DNA from: TMED8 sp038125725
Lineage (GTDB): Bacteria > Pseudomonadota > Alphaproteobacteria > Rhodospirillales > Casp-alpha2
Assembly: GCA_038125725.1 (NCBI GenBank)
Contig: JAYPEK010000065.1
Coordinates: 1 to 19,390 of the forward strand
Length of the DNA: 19,390 nt
Direction of reading: 5' to 3'
The notes under the pieces were generated by a model that worked only from the letters and a program-made list of their open reading frames with translations, did not search any database and was not told the origin of the DNA. This document shows, piece after piece, positions 1 through 8,451 of this stretch. How positions within the stretch are numbered: the stretch's first letter is position 1; each line of letters starts with the position of its first letter. The position numbers and the translations under genes were made by a program.

Positions 1-386
1 AGGTGGTCGGCAACCAGACCCGCGTCAAGGTGGTGAAGAACAAGCTGGCGCCGCCCTTCAAGATGGTCGAGTTCGACATCATGTACGGCGAGGGCATTTC
101 CAAGATGGGCGAGTTGCTCGACCTCGGCATCAAGGCCGGCATCGTCGAGAAGTCCGGTTCCTGGTTCTCCTGCGATTCCGTCCGTATCGGCCAGGGCCGC
201 GAGAACGCCAAGCAGTTCCTGCGCGAAAATACGGAAATGGCCGAGGACATCGAGCGCCGCATCCGCCAGAACGCCGGCCTGATCGCCGAGGAGATGATGG
301 CCGGTCCGGGCGAGATGTCGGAAGATGAAAGTGTCGCCGATGACGCCGCCGACGATGCCGGCATCGACGAGGACGCCGCCGAATAG
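1..386 (+). CDS. recA: Recombinase RecA, C-terminal part (5' end outside window)
   Basis: This is the last 128 codons of RecA, the RecA/Rad51-family ATPase that forms filaments on single-stranded DNA, drives strand exchange and triggers LexA cleavage. The frame is open from base 3 and the real start lies upstream, so the GTG at base 3 is an internal valine codon. Recognisable RecA segments are TRVKVVKNKLAPPFK near the start, the FDIMYGEGIS stretch of the core, and the C-terminal domain with SGSWFSCDS and RIGQGRENAKQFL. The protein ends in a strongly acidic tail rich in Asp and Glu, as RecA proteins usually do; that tail is known to modulate DNA binding. The gene is followed by a strong terminator and then alaS. 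No recX lies between them. Identification is secure. Confidence 0.98.
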   Translation, partial: VVGNQTRVKVVKNKLAPPFKMVEFDIMYGEGISKMGELLDLGIKAGIVEKSGSWFSCDSVRIGQGRENAKQFLRENTEMAEDIERRIRQNAGLIAEEMMAGPGEMSEDESVADDAADDAGIDEDAAE

Positions 387-454
387 GGCGCGCCCCACGC
401 TTGGGCGCATTTGAGCCCGCGTTTACACGTTTCCACGATCGTCACCTCAACTCA

Positions 455-491
455 CGGCCGCCCGGTTCGCCGGGCGGCCGCTTTGTTTTTT
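455..491 (+). terminator. Rho-independent terminator of recA
   Basis: Bases 455-465 (CGGCCGCCCGG) and 470-480 (CCGGGCGGCCG) form a perfect 11-bp GC stem closed by a TTCG tetraloop (466-469). A T-rich run follows at 482-491, interrupted by one G. It lies 68 bases after the recA stop codon and points the same way. It should separate recA from alaS, which then needs its own promoter in 492-614. I could not find a convincing -35/-10 pair there. Confidence 0.93.
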
Positions 492-614
492 CCCGCATCG
501 GCGACGGCGCGGCGCCCCTGGACAGCCGCCTCCGCCGGGGATAAAACCTTGGTTTCGCGCGGGAAAAGGCTTATCTGATCTTCGCGCTTAAACAGCCAGC
601 CGGGACCGAACCAC

Positions 615-3263
615 ATGCAGACCGTCAACGATATCCGCAAGGGCTTTCTGGATTACTTCGCCGCCAACGGCCATGAGGTCGTGGCGTCGTCGCCCCTGGT
701 GCCCAACAACGATCCCACGTTGATGTTCACCAACGCTGGCATGGTGCAGTTCAAGAACGTCTTCACCGGGCTCGAAACGCGGCCCTATTCGCGCGCCGTC
801 ACCTCGCAGAAGTGCGTGCGCGCCGGCGGCAAGCACAACGATCTCGAGAACGTCGGCTATACGGCGCGCCACCACACCTTCTTCGAAATGCTCGGCAATT
901 TCTCCTTCGGCGATTACTTCAAGGACCTGGCCATCGAACTGGCCTGGAACCTGGTGACCAAGGAATTCGGCCTGCCGCAGGAAAAACTGCTGGTCACCGT
1001 ACACACGTCGGACGAGGACGCGGCCGAGCTCTGGAAGAAGATCGCCGGGCTCTCGGACGACAAGATCATCCGCATCCCGACGTCGGACAACTTCTGGGCC
1101 ATGGGCGATACAGGCCCCTGCGGACCCTGTTCCGAGATTTTCTACGACCACGGCGACCATATTCCGGGCGGACCTCCGGGTTCGCCGGACGAGGACGGCG
1201 ACCGCTTCATCGAGATTTGGAACCTGGTGTTCATGCAGTTCGAGCAGGTGACGGCGGACGAGCGCATCGAACTGCCGAAACCCTCCATCGATACCGGTAT
1301 GGGCCTTGAGCGCATCGCGGCCGTCATGCAGGGCACGCACGACAACTATGAAACCGACATGATGCAGGTGCTGATCAAGGCGTCGGCCGAGGCCGCCGGC
1401 GTCGCCGCCGACGGCGATCACAACGTCTCGCACCGGGTCATTGCCGATCACCTGCGCTCATGCTCGTTCCTGATCGCCGATGGCGTCCTGCCGTCGAACG
1501 AGGGTCGCGGCTACGTGCTGCGCCGGATCATGCGCCGCGCCATGCGCCATGCCCACATGATGGGCTGCGAAGAGCCGATGATGTGGAAGCTGGTGCCGGC
1601 GCTGGTCGGCGAGATGGGCAAGGCCTTTCCCGAACTGGTGCGTGCCGAGCCGCTGGTGACCGAGACCCTGAAGCTCGAGGAAGGGCGCTTCAAGAAGCTC
1701 CTGGACCGGGGCCTCAAGCTCCTGGACGAGGCCACCGACGACATGGCCGAGGGCGCTGCGCTCGACGGCGAGACCGCCTTTAAGCTCTATGACACTTATG
1801 GTTTTCCGCTGGACCTCACCCAGGACGCGCTGCGTCCGCGCGGCATCAGTGTCGACACCGACGCCTTCAACGCCGCCATGGAACGCCAGCGCGCCGAGGC
1901 CCGCAAGGCCTGGGCCGGTTCCGGCGACGCCGCCGAGGACGGGCTCTGGTTCGATCTGAAGGACGAACTGGGCGCCACCGATTTCCTCGGCTACGAGACC
2001 GAGAGCGCAGAGGGCAAGGTGGTGGCGCTGGTCAAGGACGGTGGCCGCGTAGATAGCCTGGCCACCGGCGAGAGCGGTTTCGCGCTGGTCAACCAGACGC
2101 CGTTCTACGGCGAGTCCGGCGGCCAGATGGGTGACACCGGCCGCCTTGCCGCCGACGGGCTCTCCGTCACCGTCACCGATACGCAAAAGCGCGTCGGCGC
2201 CCTGCACGTGCACGCCGTCACCGTTGATGAAGGCACGCTCCTAACAGGCTCGGAAGTGGCGCTCGAGGTCGATCACGCGCGCCGCTCGGCGCTTCGTGGC
2301 AACCACTCGGCGACGCACCTGCTGCACGAGGCGCTGCGCCGGCACTTGGGCGAACACGTGACGCAGAAAGGCTCCCTGGTGGCGCCGGATCGGCTGCGGT
2401 TCGATATCTCGCACCCGAAGGGGATCGAACCCCAAGAGCTTGCCGCCGTCGAGGCAGAGGTGAACGAGCGCGTCGCCGTCAACGCGCCGGTGGTGACGCG
2501 GCTGATGGAGCCCGCCGCCGCCGTCGAGGCAGGCGCCATGGCGCTGTTCGGCGAGAAATACGGCGACGAGGTCCGTGTCGTCTCGATGGGCGGCGAGAGC
2601 GACGGCGGCAAGACCTATTCCACCGAGCTCTGCGGCGGCACGCACGTGAAGCGCACCGGCGACATCGGGCCGTTCAAGATCGTTTCCGAATCCGCCGTTG
2701 CCGCCGGCGTGCGCCGCATCGAGGCGCTCACCGGCCCCGGCGCCATGGCGCATTTCGACGCCGTCGAGGATGCGCTGAACCGTTCCGCTGCGCTGTTGAA
2801 GTCGAAGCCCGAGGACGTACCGGTTAGGGTCGAGTCCCTGATAGAAGAGCGCCGCAAGCTCGAGCGTGACCTGGCCGAGGCCCGGCGCCAGTTGGCCACC
2901 GGTGGTGGTGGTGCGGCGCCCGAGGCGCAGGACGTGGGCGGCATCAAGTTCCAGCCGAAGCTGCTCGACGGCATGCCCGCGAAGGACCTGAAGAACCTGG
3001 CCGACGACATGAAGAAACAGTTGGGCTCCGGCGTCGTCGCCGTGGTCTCCAACTCGGACGGCAAGGCCTCCCTGGTGGTCGGCGTCACCGACGACCTGAC
3101 CGGGCGCATCAGCGCCGTCGACCTGGTGCGTGCCGGCTCGGCGGTGGTCGGCGGCAAGGGTGGCGGCGGCCGGCCCGACATGGCCCAGGCCGGCGGTCCC
3201 GACGGAGGCAACGGCCAGGCGGCGCTCGACGCCATCCAGGACGCGCTCGCCCAGGCCTCGTGA
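615..3263 (+). CDS. alaS: Alanyl-tRNA synthetase
   Basis: AlaRS charges tRNA-Ala with alanine in the cytoplasm and edits mischarged Ser and Gly. The 882-residue length is normal for bacteria. The N-terminal class II catalytic core contains NNDPTLMFTNAGM and the RAGGKHNDLENVG motif. The editing domain has the zinc-binding pair H564-x3-H568 (NHSATHLLH) and C673-x3-H677 (CGGTH), matching the E. coli ligands by motif. The C-terminal C-Ala/DHHA1 domain carries the glycine-rich GGKGGGGRPDMAQAGG from about residue 846. A short Gly-rich linker (about residues 762-765) precedes it. The ATG at 615 gives the usual family N-terminus, with only a weak Shine-Dalgarno (GGGACC) upstream. The recA-alaS neighbourhood is common in alphaproteobacteria. 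All key motifs are present. Confidence 0.98.
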   Translation: MQTVNDIRKGFLDYFAANGHEVVASSPLVPNNDPTLMFTNAGMVQFKNVFTGLETRPYSRAVTSQKCVRAGGKHNDLENVGYTARHHTFFEMLGNFSFGDYFKDLAIELAWNLVTKEFGLPQEKLLVTVHTSDEDAAELWKKIAGLSDDKIIRIPTSDNFWAMGDTGPCGPCSEIFYDHGDHIPGGPPGSPDEDGDRFIEIWNLVFMQFEQVTADERIELPKPSIDTGMGLERIAAVMQGTHDNYETDMMQVLIKASAEAAGVAADGDHNVSHRVIADHLRSCSFLIADGVLPSNEGRGYVLRRIMRRAMRHAHMMGCEEPMMWKLVPALVGEMGKAFPELVRAEPLVTETLKLEEGRFKKLLDRGLKLLDEATDDMAEGAALDGETAFKLYDTYGFPLDLTQDALRPRGISVDTDAFNAAMERQRAEARKAWAGSGDAAEDGLWFDLKDELGATDFLGYETESAEGKVVALVKDGGRVDSLATGESGFALVNQTPFYGESGGQMGDTGRLAADGLSVTVTDTQKRVGALHVHAVTVDEGTLLTGSEVALEVDHARRSALRGNHSATHLLHEALRRHLGEHVTQKGSLVAPDRLRFDISHPKGIEPQELAAVEAEVNERVAVNAPVVTRLMEPAAAVEAGAMALFGEKYGDEVRVVSMGGESDGGKTYSTELCGGTHVKRTGDIGPFKIVSESAVAAGVRRIEALTGPGAMAHFDAVEDALNRSAALLKSKPEDVPVRVESLIEERRKLERDLAEARRQLATGGGGAAPEAQDVGGIKFQPKLLDGMPAKDLKNLADDMKKQLGSGVVAVVSNSDGKASLVVGVTDDLTGRISAVDLVRAGSAVVGGKGGGGRPDMAQAGGPDGGNGQAALDAIQDALAQAS

Positions 3264-3305
3264 TGTTCTCTTGACCGGCGGGCGGGCGAGGGCCACTTTG
3301 TAAGC

Positions 3306-4529
3306 ATGCGAAGATTCTTGCCTACCAACATCGCCAGGGGCATAGATTGGCGCTCGCCGGAGACGCTGCTCTTGCTCATGGCCATCGCCATGCCCTTGAG
3401 CTTCGCCGCGTGGCGCGGGCTCTTGAACAATTTCGCCGTCGAGGTGGTGAACTTCGACGGCAAGGACATGGGCTTCCTGCAAAGCCTGCGCGAAGTGCCC
3501 GGCTTCCTCAGTTTCGGCGTTGTCTTCGTCATGCTGTTCATGCGCCAGCAGCCGCTGGCGCTTTTGTCTTTGCTGTTCTTAGGCCTCGGCGTCGCCATGA
3601 CCGGCATCCTGCCGAGCTACTGGGGACTGATGTTCACCACCTTCATCATGTCGGTGGGATTTCACTACTTCGAGACCACGCACCAGTCGCTGACCCTGCA
3701 ATGGATCGACAAGGACCGGGCGCCCCTGGTCTTCGGGCGCATCGTGTCGGCGCGCTCGATCACGTCGGCGATCGCCTTCGGGCTGATCTTCCTGGCGCTG
3801 GAAACCACCGACGTGCAGTACCACTGGCTGTTTATGGTCGCCGGCGGGCTGACCATCGCTATCGCTTTCTACTGCTGGCAGGCCTACCCCGAGTTCAAGG
3901 CCGCCGCGGAGCAGCGCCGCACCATCGTTTTCCGCTCGCGCTACTGGCTCTGGTATGCGCTGACCTTCATGTCGGGTGCCAGGCGGCAGATCTTCGTCGT
4001 CTTCGCGGTGTTCCTGATGGTCGAGAAGTTTGGCTTCTCGGCCTCGGAAATGAGCCTGCTGTTCCTGGTCAACATGGCCGCCACCTTCTACATGGCGCCG
4101 AAGATCGGCCGCTTCATCCAGCGCTTCGGCGAACGGCGTTCGCTGATCCTCGAATACACCGGCCTGCTGGCCGTCTTCACCGGCTACGCCTTCGCCTCCG
4201 AAGCCTGGCAAGGCATTACGCTCTATCTGCTGGACCACGTCTTTTTCGCCATGTCCTTCGCCATCAAGACCTACTTCCAGAAGATCGCCGACGCCGAGGA
4301 CATCGCGTCCTCCACCGGCGTCAGCTTCACCTTGAGCCACATCGCCGCGGTGTTCATCCCGGCGGCTTTCGGCTTCCTCTGGCTGGTCTCGCCGGCCTAC
4401 GTGTTCCTGGCCGGCACCGCCATGGCCGGCGTCTCGCTGGCGCTGGCGTTCCTGGTGCCGCGCCATCCGACGCCCGACAACGTGGCGCTGGTGGCATTCG
4501 GAAAACCCGCGCCGGTCGGTGCTGAATAA
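3306..4529 (+). CDS. MFS transporter, substrate unknown
   Basis: This 407-residue inner-membrane protein has the size and hydrophobicity pattern of a major facilitator. There are about 11-12 hydrophobic segments, for example near residues 20-37, 61-82, 84-105, 108-125, 145-165 and 173-192, then a polar central loop around 193-212 (about residues 198-207, AAAEQRRTIV) and a second helical half. Residues 48-66 contain a short charged loop (DGKDMGFLQSLREVPG) in the place of the conserved MFS loop 2-3 region. The ATG at 3306 lies 42 bases after alaS; the only Shine-Dalgarno-like GAGG upstream is too distant to be convincing, so the start is moderately certain. The stop is 13 bases before the MoxR-type ATPase, suggesting co-transcription. 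I cannot name a substrate from the sequence. Assignment to the superfamily is firm; function is open. Confidence 0.85.
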   Translation: MRRFLPTNIARGIDWRSPETLLLLMAIAMPLSFAAWRGLLNNFAVEVVNFDGKDMGFLQSLREVPGFLSFGVVFVMLFMRQQPLALLSLLFLGLGVAMTGILPSYWGLMFTTFIMSVGFHYFETTHQSLTLQWIDKDRAPLVFGRIVSARSITSAIAFGLIFLALETTDVQYHWLFMVAGGLTIAIAFYCWQAYPEFKAAAEQRRTIVFRSRYWLWYALTFMSGARRQIFVVFAVFLMVEKFGFSASEMSLLFLVNMAATFYMAPKIGRFIQRFGERRSLILEYTGLLAVFTGYAFASEAWQGITLYLLDHVFFAMSFAIKTYFQKIADAEDIASSTGVSFTLSHIAAVFIPAAFGFLWLVSPAYVFLAGTAMAGVSLALAFLVPRHPTPDNVALVAFGKPAPVGAE

Positions 4530-4542
4530 GCAAGGATAACTC

Positions 4543-5394
4543 ATGAGCAAACGTTTCGAAGGCACGGAAAACTACGTCGCCACCGAAGACCTGAAGATCG
4601 CCGTCAACGCCGCCGTGGCGCTGGAGCGCCCGTTGCTGGTCAAGGGCGAGCCCGGCACCGGCAAGACGGTGCTGGCGCAGGAAATCGCCGGCGCGCTCGG
4701 CGCGCCGCTGCTGCAGTGGCACGTGAAATCGACCACAAAGGCACAGCAGGGCTTGTATGAATACGACGCCGTGGCGCGCTTGCGCGATTCACAACTCGGC
4801 GACGCGCGCGTGCACGACATCGCCAACTACATCCTCAAGGGCAAGCTCTGGGAGGCCTTCACCTCCGAAGAGCGCCCGGTGCTGTTGATCGACGAGATCG
4901 ACAAGGCCGACATCGAGTTTCCGAACGACCTGCTGCTCGAGCTCGACCGCATGGAGTTCCACGTCTACGAGACCAAGGAGACCATTGTCGCCAAGCAACG
5001 CCCGATCGTGGTCATTACGTCCAACAACGAGAAGGAACTGCCGGACGCCTTCCTGCGCCGCTGCTTCTTCCACTACATTTCCTTCCCCGACGAAGACACC
5101 ATGCGCGAGATCGTCCAGGTGCATCACCCGGACGTGCAGAAACGCCTGGTGTCGGAAGCCATGAATGTCTTCTACGGGCTCAGGGACGTGCCGGGCCTGA
5201 AAAAGAAACCCTCGACCTCGGAACTCTTGGACTGGATCAAGCTGCTGATGGTCGAGGACATCCCGCCCGAAGCGCTCCGCTCCGACGATCAGAAGGACCT
5301 GATCCCGCCCTTGTATGGCGCGCTCCTGAAAAACGAGCAGGACGTCCACATGCTCGAACGCCTGGCCTTCCTCAACCGCCGCGAGGGGCGCTGA
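4543..5394 (+). CDS. MoxR-family AAA+ ATPase
   Basis: This 283-residue cytoplasmic AAA+ ATPase is of the MoxR / CoxD-like type, proteins thought to act as chaperones that remodel or load metal centres into partner enzymes together with a VWA-domain protein. Walker A is GEPGTGKT at residues 35-42 and Walker B is VLLIDEID at 113-120. A sensor 1 stretch (VVITSNNEKELPDAFLRRC) follows, including the arginines expected at the subunit interface. The ATG at 4543 has AAGGA in front of it and sits 13 bases after the MFS gene. In many proteobacteria a VWA protein like the one at 8452 directly follows this ATPase; here an unrelated block intervenes. The specific client is unknown. Confidence 0.93.
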   Translation: MSKRFEGTENYVATEDLKIAVNAAVALERPLLVKGEPGTGKTVLAQEIAGALGAPLLQWHVKSTTKAQQGLYEYDAVARLRDSQLGDARVHDIANYILKGKLWEAFTSEERPVLLIDEIDKADIEFPNDLLLELDRMEFHVYETKETIVAKQRPIVVITSNNEKELPDAFLRRCFFHYISFPDEDTMREIVQVHHPDVQKRLVSEAMNVFYGLRDVPGLKKKPSTSELLDWIKLLMVEDIPPEALRSDDQKDLIPPLYGALLKNEQDVHMLERLAFLNRREGR

Positions 5395-5410
5395 GGTATT
5401 GCGAGCCGCG

Positions 5411-6490
5411 TTAGCCGAGAAACTCGGCGCGCGGAATTTCCCGATCCAGGAACGTGACCAAGTCCGCGAACAGCGGATGGTCGCGGTTGGCGTAGGGGAG
5501 CATCAGAATGACCATCAGGTTCCATGGACGGCGTTCGGAAACATGAACATGTTTCCAGATGTGATTCCGCATCCAATTATCCTGGTCTTCCGGCGTCGTG
5601 CCGTCTTCGATGTAATAGGTGAGCGCGCCATTCGGGACCCGGAACACCCGAGTGGTATCATCATGGAGATGACGTTCACTCTCGAATTCCTCGATTCGTT
5701 CGTCAATGACGTTCCATAGCGGTTCGAGCAATCTCGGATCGGAGGTCGGGACTTCGGTGCCGTCCTCTTCATCTACGATGTTCAAATGCGTGAGATAGAA
5801 GAAAATGCCAGCGTGCAACCCGTCGCGGTCGAAGCTGCCGTACCATTCGTTTTCCTTAGCCTCTTCGCCACCGTAGGTCGACACGCCCAGGGACTTGGGA
5901 AGAACCATCAGGAACTTGTCCTCAAAATTCCACCGCTGCAGGGTACCAAAGGTCTGCTCCGCCTCCTGGCGCTCTTCACGCTTGAACGGTTCCAGCCGCG
6001 CAGCGCGCACTTCACGGTCGACGATTTCGACCAAGCGCTGGATTTCAGGATCATCGAGGATGGAATTGGGAAGAACGAGCGAGAAGACGATGAAGCAAAC
6101 ATTGCCCCGATGTTCGAGAAAGTAGTGATAGACGTAGCGGCGGATCGGTTCTTAATCATCGTCGATAGAGTCGACGACTCGGAACCAAAGGACGGCGTCC
6201 CCCTCTCGTTGTAGCCGGCTTTCGACCATGTCCGGCCAGTCTCGCTCCATGCTCTCCTTGATGTCGCGCGCGCTGGCCATCAGGTCGAAGTCGCCCATCG
6301 GCTCGGTCGGCTCCTTGCGCATGAAATAATCGACGTTGATCCAAAGCGTCCCGGTCTCCTAGTCGTCTTCGTAGCACCCCCACATGCCTTCCGCCGTCTC
6401 ATGCGGACCGCAGTTCCAGCGCGCCGGCACGCGCAGCGTCACCGCGTCGGCGCATTCGTATGTTTTCAGGATGTGAAAGTCGTAGGGCAT
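5411..6490 (-). pseudogene. Two-domain gene interrupted by two in-frame stops
   Basis: Reading the minus strand from the ATG at 6490, with GGAG seven bases upstream, one uninterrupted frame of 359 codons runs to TAA at 5411, except for TAG at codon 44 (6361-6359) and TAA at codon 113 (6154-6152). There is no frameshift. The protein would be cytoplasmic and acidic, with no signal peptide or membrane segment. It looks internally duplicated: about residues 15-170 resemble about residues 192-359. Both stops fall in the first copy. The longest intact piece, codons 153-359, would need a TTG start with no Shine-Dalgarno. I do not recognise the family. Base composition is lower than in neighbours: three 60-base lines counted by hand gave 47-48% GC, against 72% for one line of the next gene, which suggests foreign origin. 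It converges with the MoxR-type gene (16-base gap). Sequencing error at the stops cannot be excluded. Confidence 0.75.
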
Positions 6491-6560
6491 GGCAAATCTC
6501 CATGACTATATTAAAACGTATATACTCAAAGAAAAGCAACTAATAAGAGTAAATTGTGTT
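6491..6560 (-). promoter_or_regulatory. AT-rich region, possible promoter of the split gene
   Basis: The stretch upstream of the split gene is markedly AT-rich in a GC-rich window. On the minus strand TTTAAT (6515-6510) matches the -10 consensus at five of six positions. A TTGCTT lies 18 bases upstream, a poor -35. GGAG at 6497-6494 is the ribosome binding site of the split gene. The bases from 6561 to the channel gene at 6663 show nothing further except that gene's own Shine-Dalgarno (GGAAGGGA). The promoter call is tentative. Confidence 0.3.
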
Positions 6561-6662
6561 GCCTGATTGGGTCGCGACGGTTCGCTGCCTGCACGTCCAT
6601 CCCCGAATGCCGATGGCGGAAGCGCGTTGCGTCACCTATGATGACGGACGGAAGGGACCAGT

Positions 6663-8090
6663 ATGCCTTTGGAAAAGTTCCTCGACCTGGACTACCTGCA
6701 CGCGCGGCTGACGGAATGGACCGGCTGGGCGCAGGACAACATTTTCGTCCTCGGCGCCGCCATCCAGTTCGCGGTCATCCTGTTCGCCTTCGTCGTCGCC
6801 TGGGCATCGGCACCGGCGCTCCGCAAGGGCTTGGAGACGCCGATCGACGTCTCTTGGTACGCGCGCTTCGGCAAGCCCGTCGCCGAGGCGCTGTCGCCGC
6901 TGGCCATGCCGGTGGTCTGGCTGGTGGTGCAGTGGTTCTCGGTGATGGCGGCCGAATACGCCAAATGGCCGCACCATGTGATCTCCGTCGTCGTCAGCTT
7001 GCTCACAGCCTGGGTGGTGATCCGCCTCGCCACCAACCTGATCCGCGAGCGCACCTGGTCGAAGGTCATCGCCGTCACCGCCTGGACCGTGGCGGCGCTC
7101 AATATCACCGCGCTGCTGGACCCGACCATCCAGGTCCTGGATAGTATGGCGCTGCAGTTCGGCACCTTCCGCATTTCCGTGCTGGGCGTGGCCAAGGCGA
7201 TCATCGCCGTCGGCGTGCTGGTGTGGCTGGCGGGGGTCACGTCGTCGCTGGTGGAACGGCGGCTGGCGGCGATGCCGAAGGTGTCGCCGGCGGCCGGCGT
7301 CTTGCTCGGAAAGCTGTTCCGCATCGCCGTCTATACTCTCGCCGTGGTCATGGGCCTCGACGCGGTGGGCATCGACTTGACCGCCTTCGCCGTCTTCTCC
7401 GGTGCCGTCGGCCTCGGGATCGGGTTCGGCCTGCAGAAGGTGTTTTCCAACCTGATCTCGGGGCTGATCCTGCTGATGGACCGCTCGGTGAAGCCGGGCG
7501 ACGTCATCGCCATCGGCGATACCTACGGCTGGATCAATTCACTGGGCGCGCGCTGCGTTTCGGTGATCACCCGCGACGGCACCGAGCACCTGATCCCGAA
7601 CGAGGAACTGATCTCGCAGCGCGTCGAGAACTGGTCCTATTCCAACAATCTGGTGCGGCTGAAGCTCCCCATCGGCATCGACTACGAAAGCGATGTCAGG
7701 AAGGCCATCGGCCTCGCCGTCGACGCGGCGAAGGAAGTGGGCCGCGTGCTGTCGCATCCCGCACCCGTTTGCCAGATGCGCGGTTTCGGCGACAACTCCG
7801 TCGATCTGGAGCTTCGGATCTGGCTCAACGACCCGCAGAACGGCATCGGCAACGTCTCGTCCGAGGTATTGCTGCGCGTTTGGGACAATTATCAGGCCGG
7901 CGGCATCCACTTCCCCTATCCGCAGCGCGACATTCATATCCGCTCGCTGCCGCCCGAGGTGATGGCCGCCATGGGCATCGAGATCATCGATGAAGCGCTT
8001 CGGGCCACCGACGACAACGGCGCGCCGGAAGGCGCGCCCGCAGCGAACCCTGCCGCCGCCGGGGTTGCGCCGTCGCGAGGGGCGGAGTAG
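6663..8090 (+). CDS. Mechanosensitive channel, MscS family
   Basis: This 475-residue inner-membrane protein is of the small-conductance mechanosensitive channel family, which opens under membrane tension to release solutes on osmotic downshock. The N-terminal 230 residues carry several hydrophobic helices (about 30-50, 80-100, 108-125, 135-150, 170-190, 215-232), more than E. coli MscS has. The pore-lining TM3 and beta domain follow: FAVFSGAVGLGIGFGLQK from about residue 240, then NLISGLILL, the VKPGDVI motif and the IPNEELIS stretch. The C-terminus ends in an Ala/Pro-rich tail. ATG 6663 has GGAAGGGA five bases upstream. Its length and N-terminus resemble the larger YbdG/YnaI-like members. 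It stands between the MoxR-type ATPase and its presumed VWA partner. Confidence 0.93.
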   Translation: MPLEKFLDLDYLHARLTEWTGWAQDNIFVLGAAIQFAVILFAFVVAWASAPALRKGLETPIDVSWYARFGKPVAEALSPLAMPVVWLVVQWFSVMAAEYAKWPHHVISVVVSLLTAWVVIRLATNLIRERTWSKVIAVTAWTVAALNITALLDPTIQVLDSMALQFGTFRISVLGVAKAIIAVGVLVWLAGVTSSLVERRLAAMPKVSPAAGVLLGKLFRIAVYTLAVVMGLDAVGIDLTAFAVFSGAVGLGIGFGLQKVFSNLISGLILLMDRSVKPGDVIAIGDTYGWINSLGARCVSVITRDGTEHLIPNEELISQRVENWSYSNNLVRLKLPIGIDYESDVRKAIGLAVDAAKEVGRVLSHPAPVCQMRGFGDNSVDLELRIWLNDPQNGIGNVSSEVLLRVWDNYQAGGIHFPYPQRDIHIRSLPPEVMAAMGIEIIDEALRATDDNGAPEGAPAANPAAAGVAPSRGAE

Positions 8091-8143
8091 GGGTAGGGGA
8101 GAGGCTTTTCCCGTCCGAGAGCACAACGAAAGGACCCATCGAG

Positions 8144-8428
8144 ATGATTACCGCCATCGTCAATTTCCCGCTGCCGGGCGACGTCGACGTCGCCAAGGCG
8201 CAACAACTGTTCGAGGGCTCGGCGCCCAACTACAAGGGGCTGCAGGGCCTGGTGCGCAAGTACTACCTGTTCCAGGAAGGCACCGGCGGCGGCGTCTATC
8301 TGTGGGAAAGCCGCGAGGCCGCCGACGCCGTCTACACCGACGAATGGAAGGCGACCATCAAGGCACGCTACGGCGCCGAGCCGAGCATCACCTATTTCGA
8401 ATCGCCGGTGATCGTCGACAATAGCTAA
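8144..8428 (+). CDS. YdhR-like small ABM-fold protein
   Basis: This 94-residue cytoplasmic protein resembles the YdhR / putative monooxygenase family, dimeric ferredoxin-like (ABM) fold proteins whose reactions are mostly unproven. Supporting stretches are GLVRKYYLF, GGVYLWESREAADAVY and the C-terminal ITYFESPVIVDN, which together give the beta-alpha-beta pattern of that fold. No cofactor-binding motif is visible, as is normal for the family. ATG 8144 is preceded by GAAAGGA (8128-8134). The gene starts 53 bases after the channel and ends 23 bases before the VWA gene, so it is probably co-transcribed with the latter. The enzymatic label should be treated as a family name, not as shown activity. 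Confidence 0.75.
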   Translation: MITAIVNFPLPGDVDVAKAQQLFEGSAPNYKGLQGLVRKYYLFQEGTGGGVYLWESREAADAVYTDEWKATIKARYGAEPSITYFESPVIVDNS

Positions 8429-8451
8429 TCCGAGAGAGCGAATATCGCCCC

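Noticed and set aside
549..576. Possible alaS promoter TTGGTT-16-TTATCT
   Set aside because: The -10 matches only two of six consensus bases; too weak to call.
2241..3482. 413-codon minus strand frame opposite alaS
   Set aside because: It is a shadow of the alaS coding frame with His/Arg/Gly-rich, motif-free translation.
6034..6034. TTG 6034 as the start of an independent 207-residue protein
   Set aside because: There is no Shine-Dalgarno, and the same frame upstream carries the sequence that pairs with the second copy, so the TTG is internal to a domain.
5786..6214. + strand frame of 142 codons in the low-GC region
   Set aside because: It is antisense to the split gene, has no ribosome binding site, and the minus frame has the protein-like pattern and the internal repeat.
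6359..6361. TAG at codon 44 as a pyrrolysine codon
   Set aside because: The second interruption is TAA, which is not recoded in known bacteria, and the protein is not a known Pyl-containing family; double nonsense mutation is simpler.
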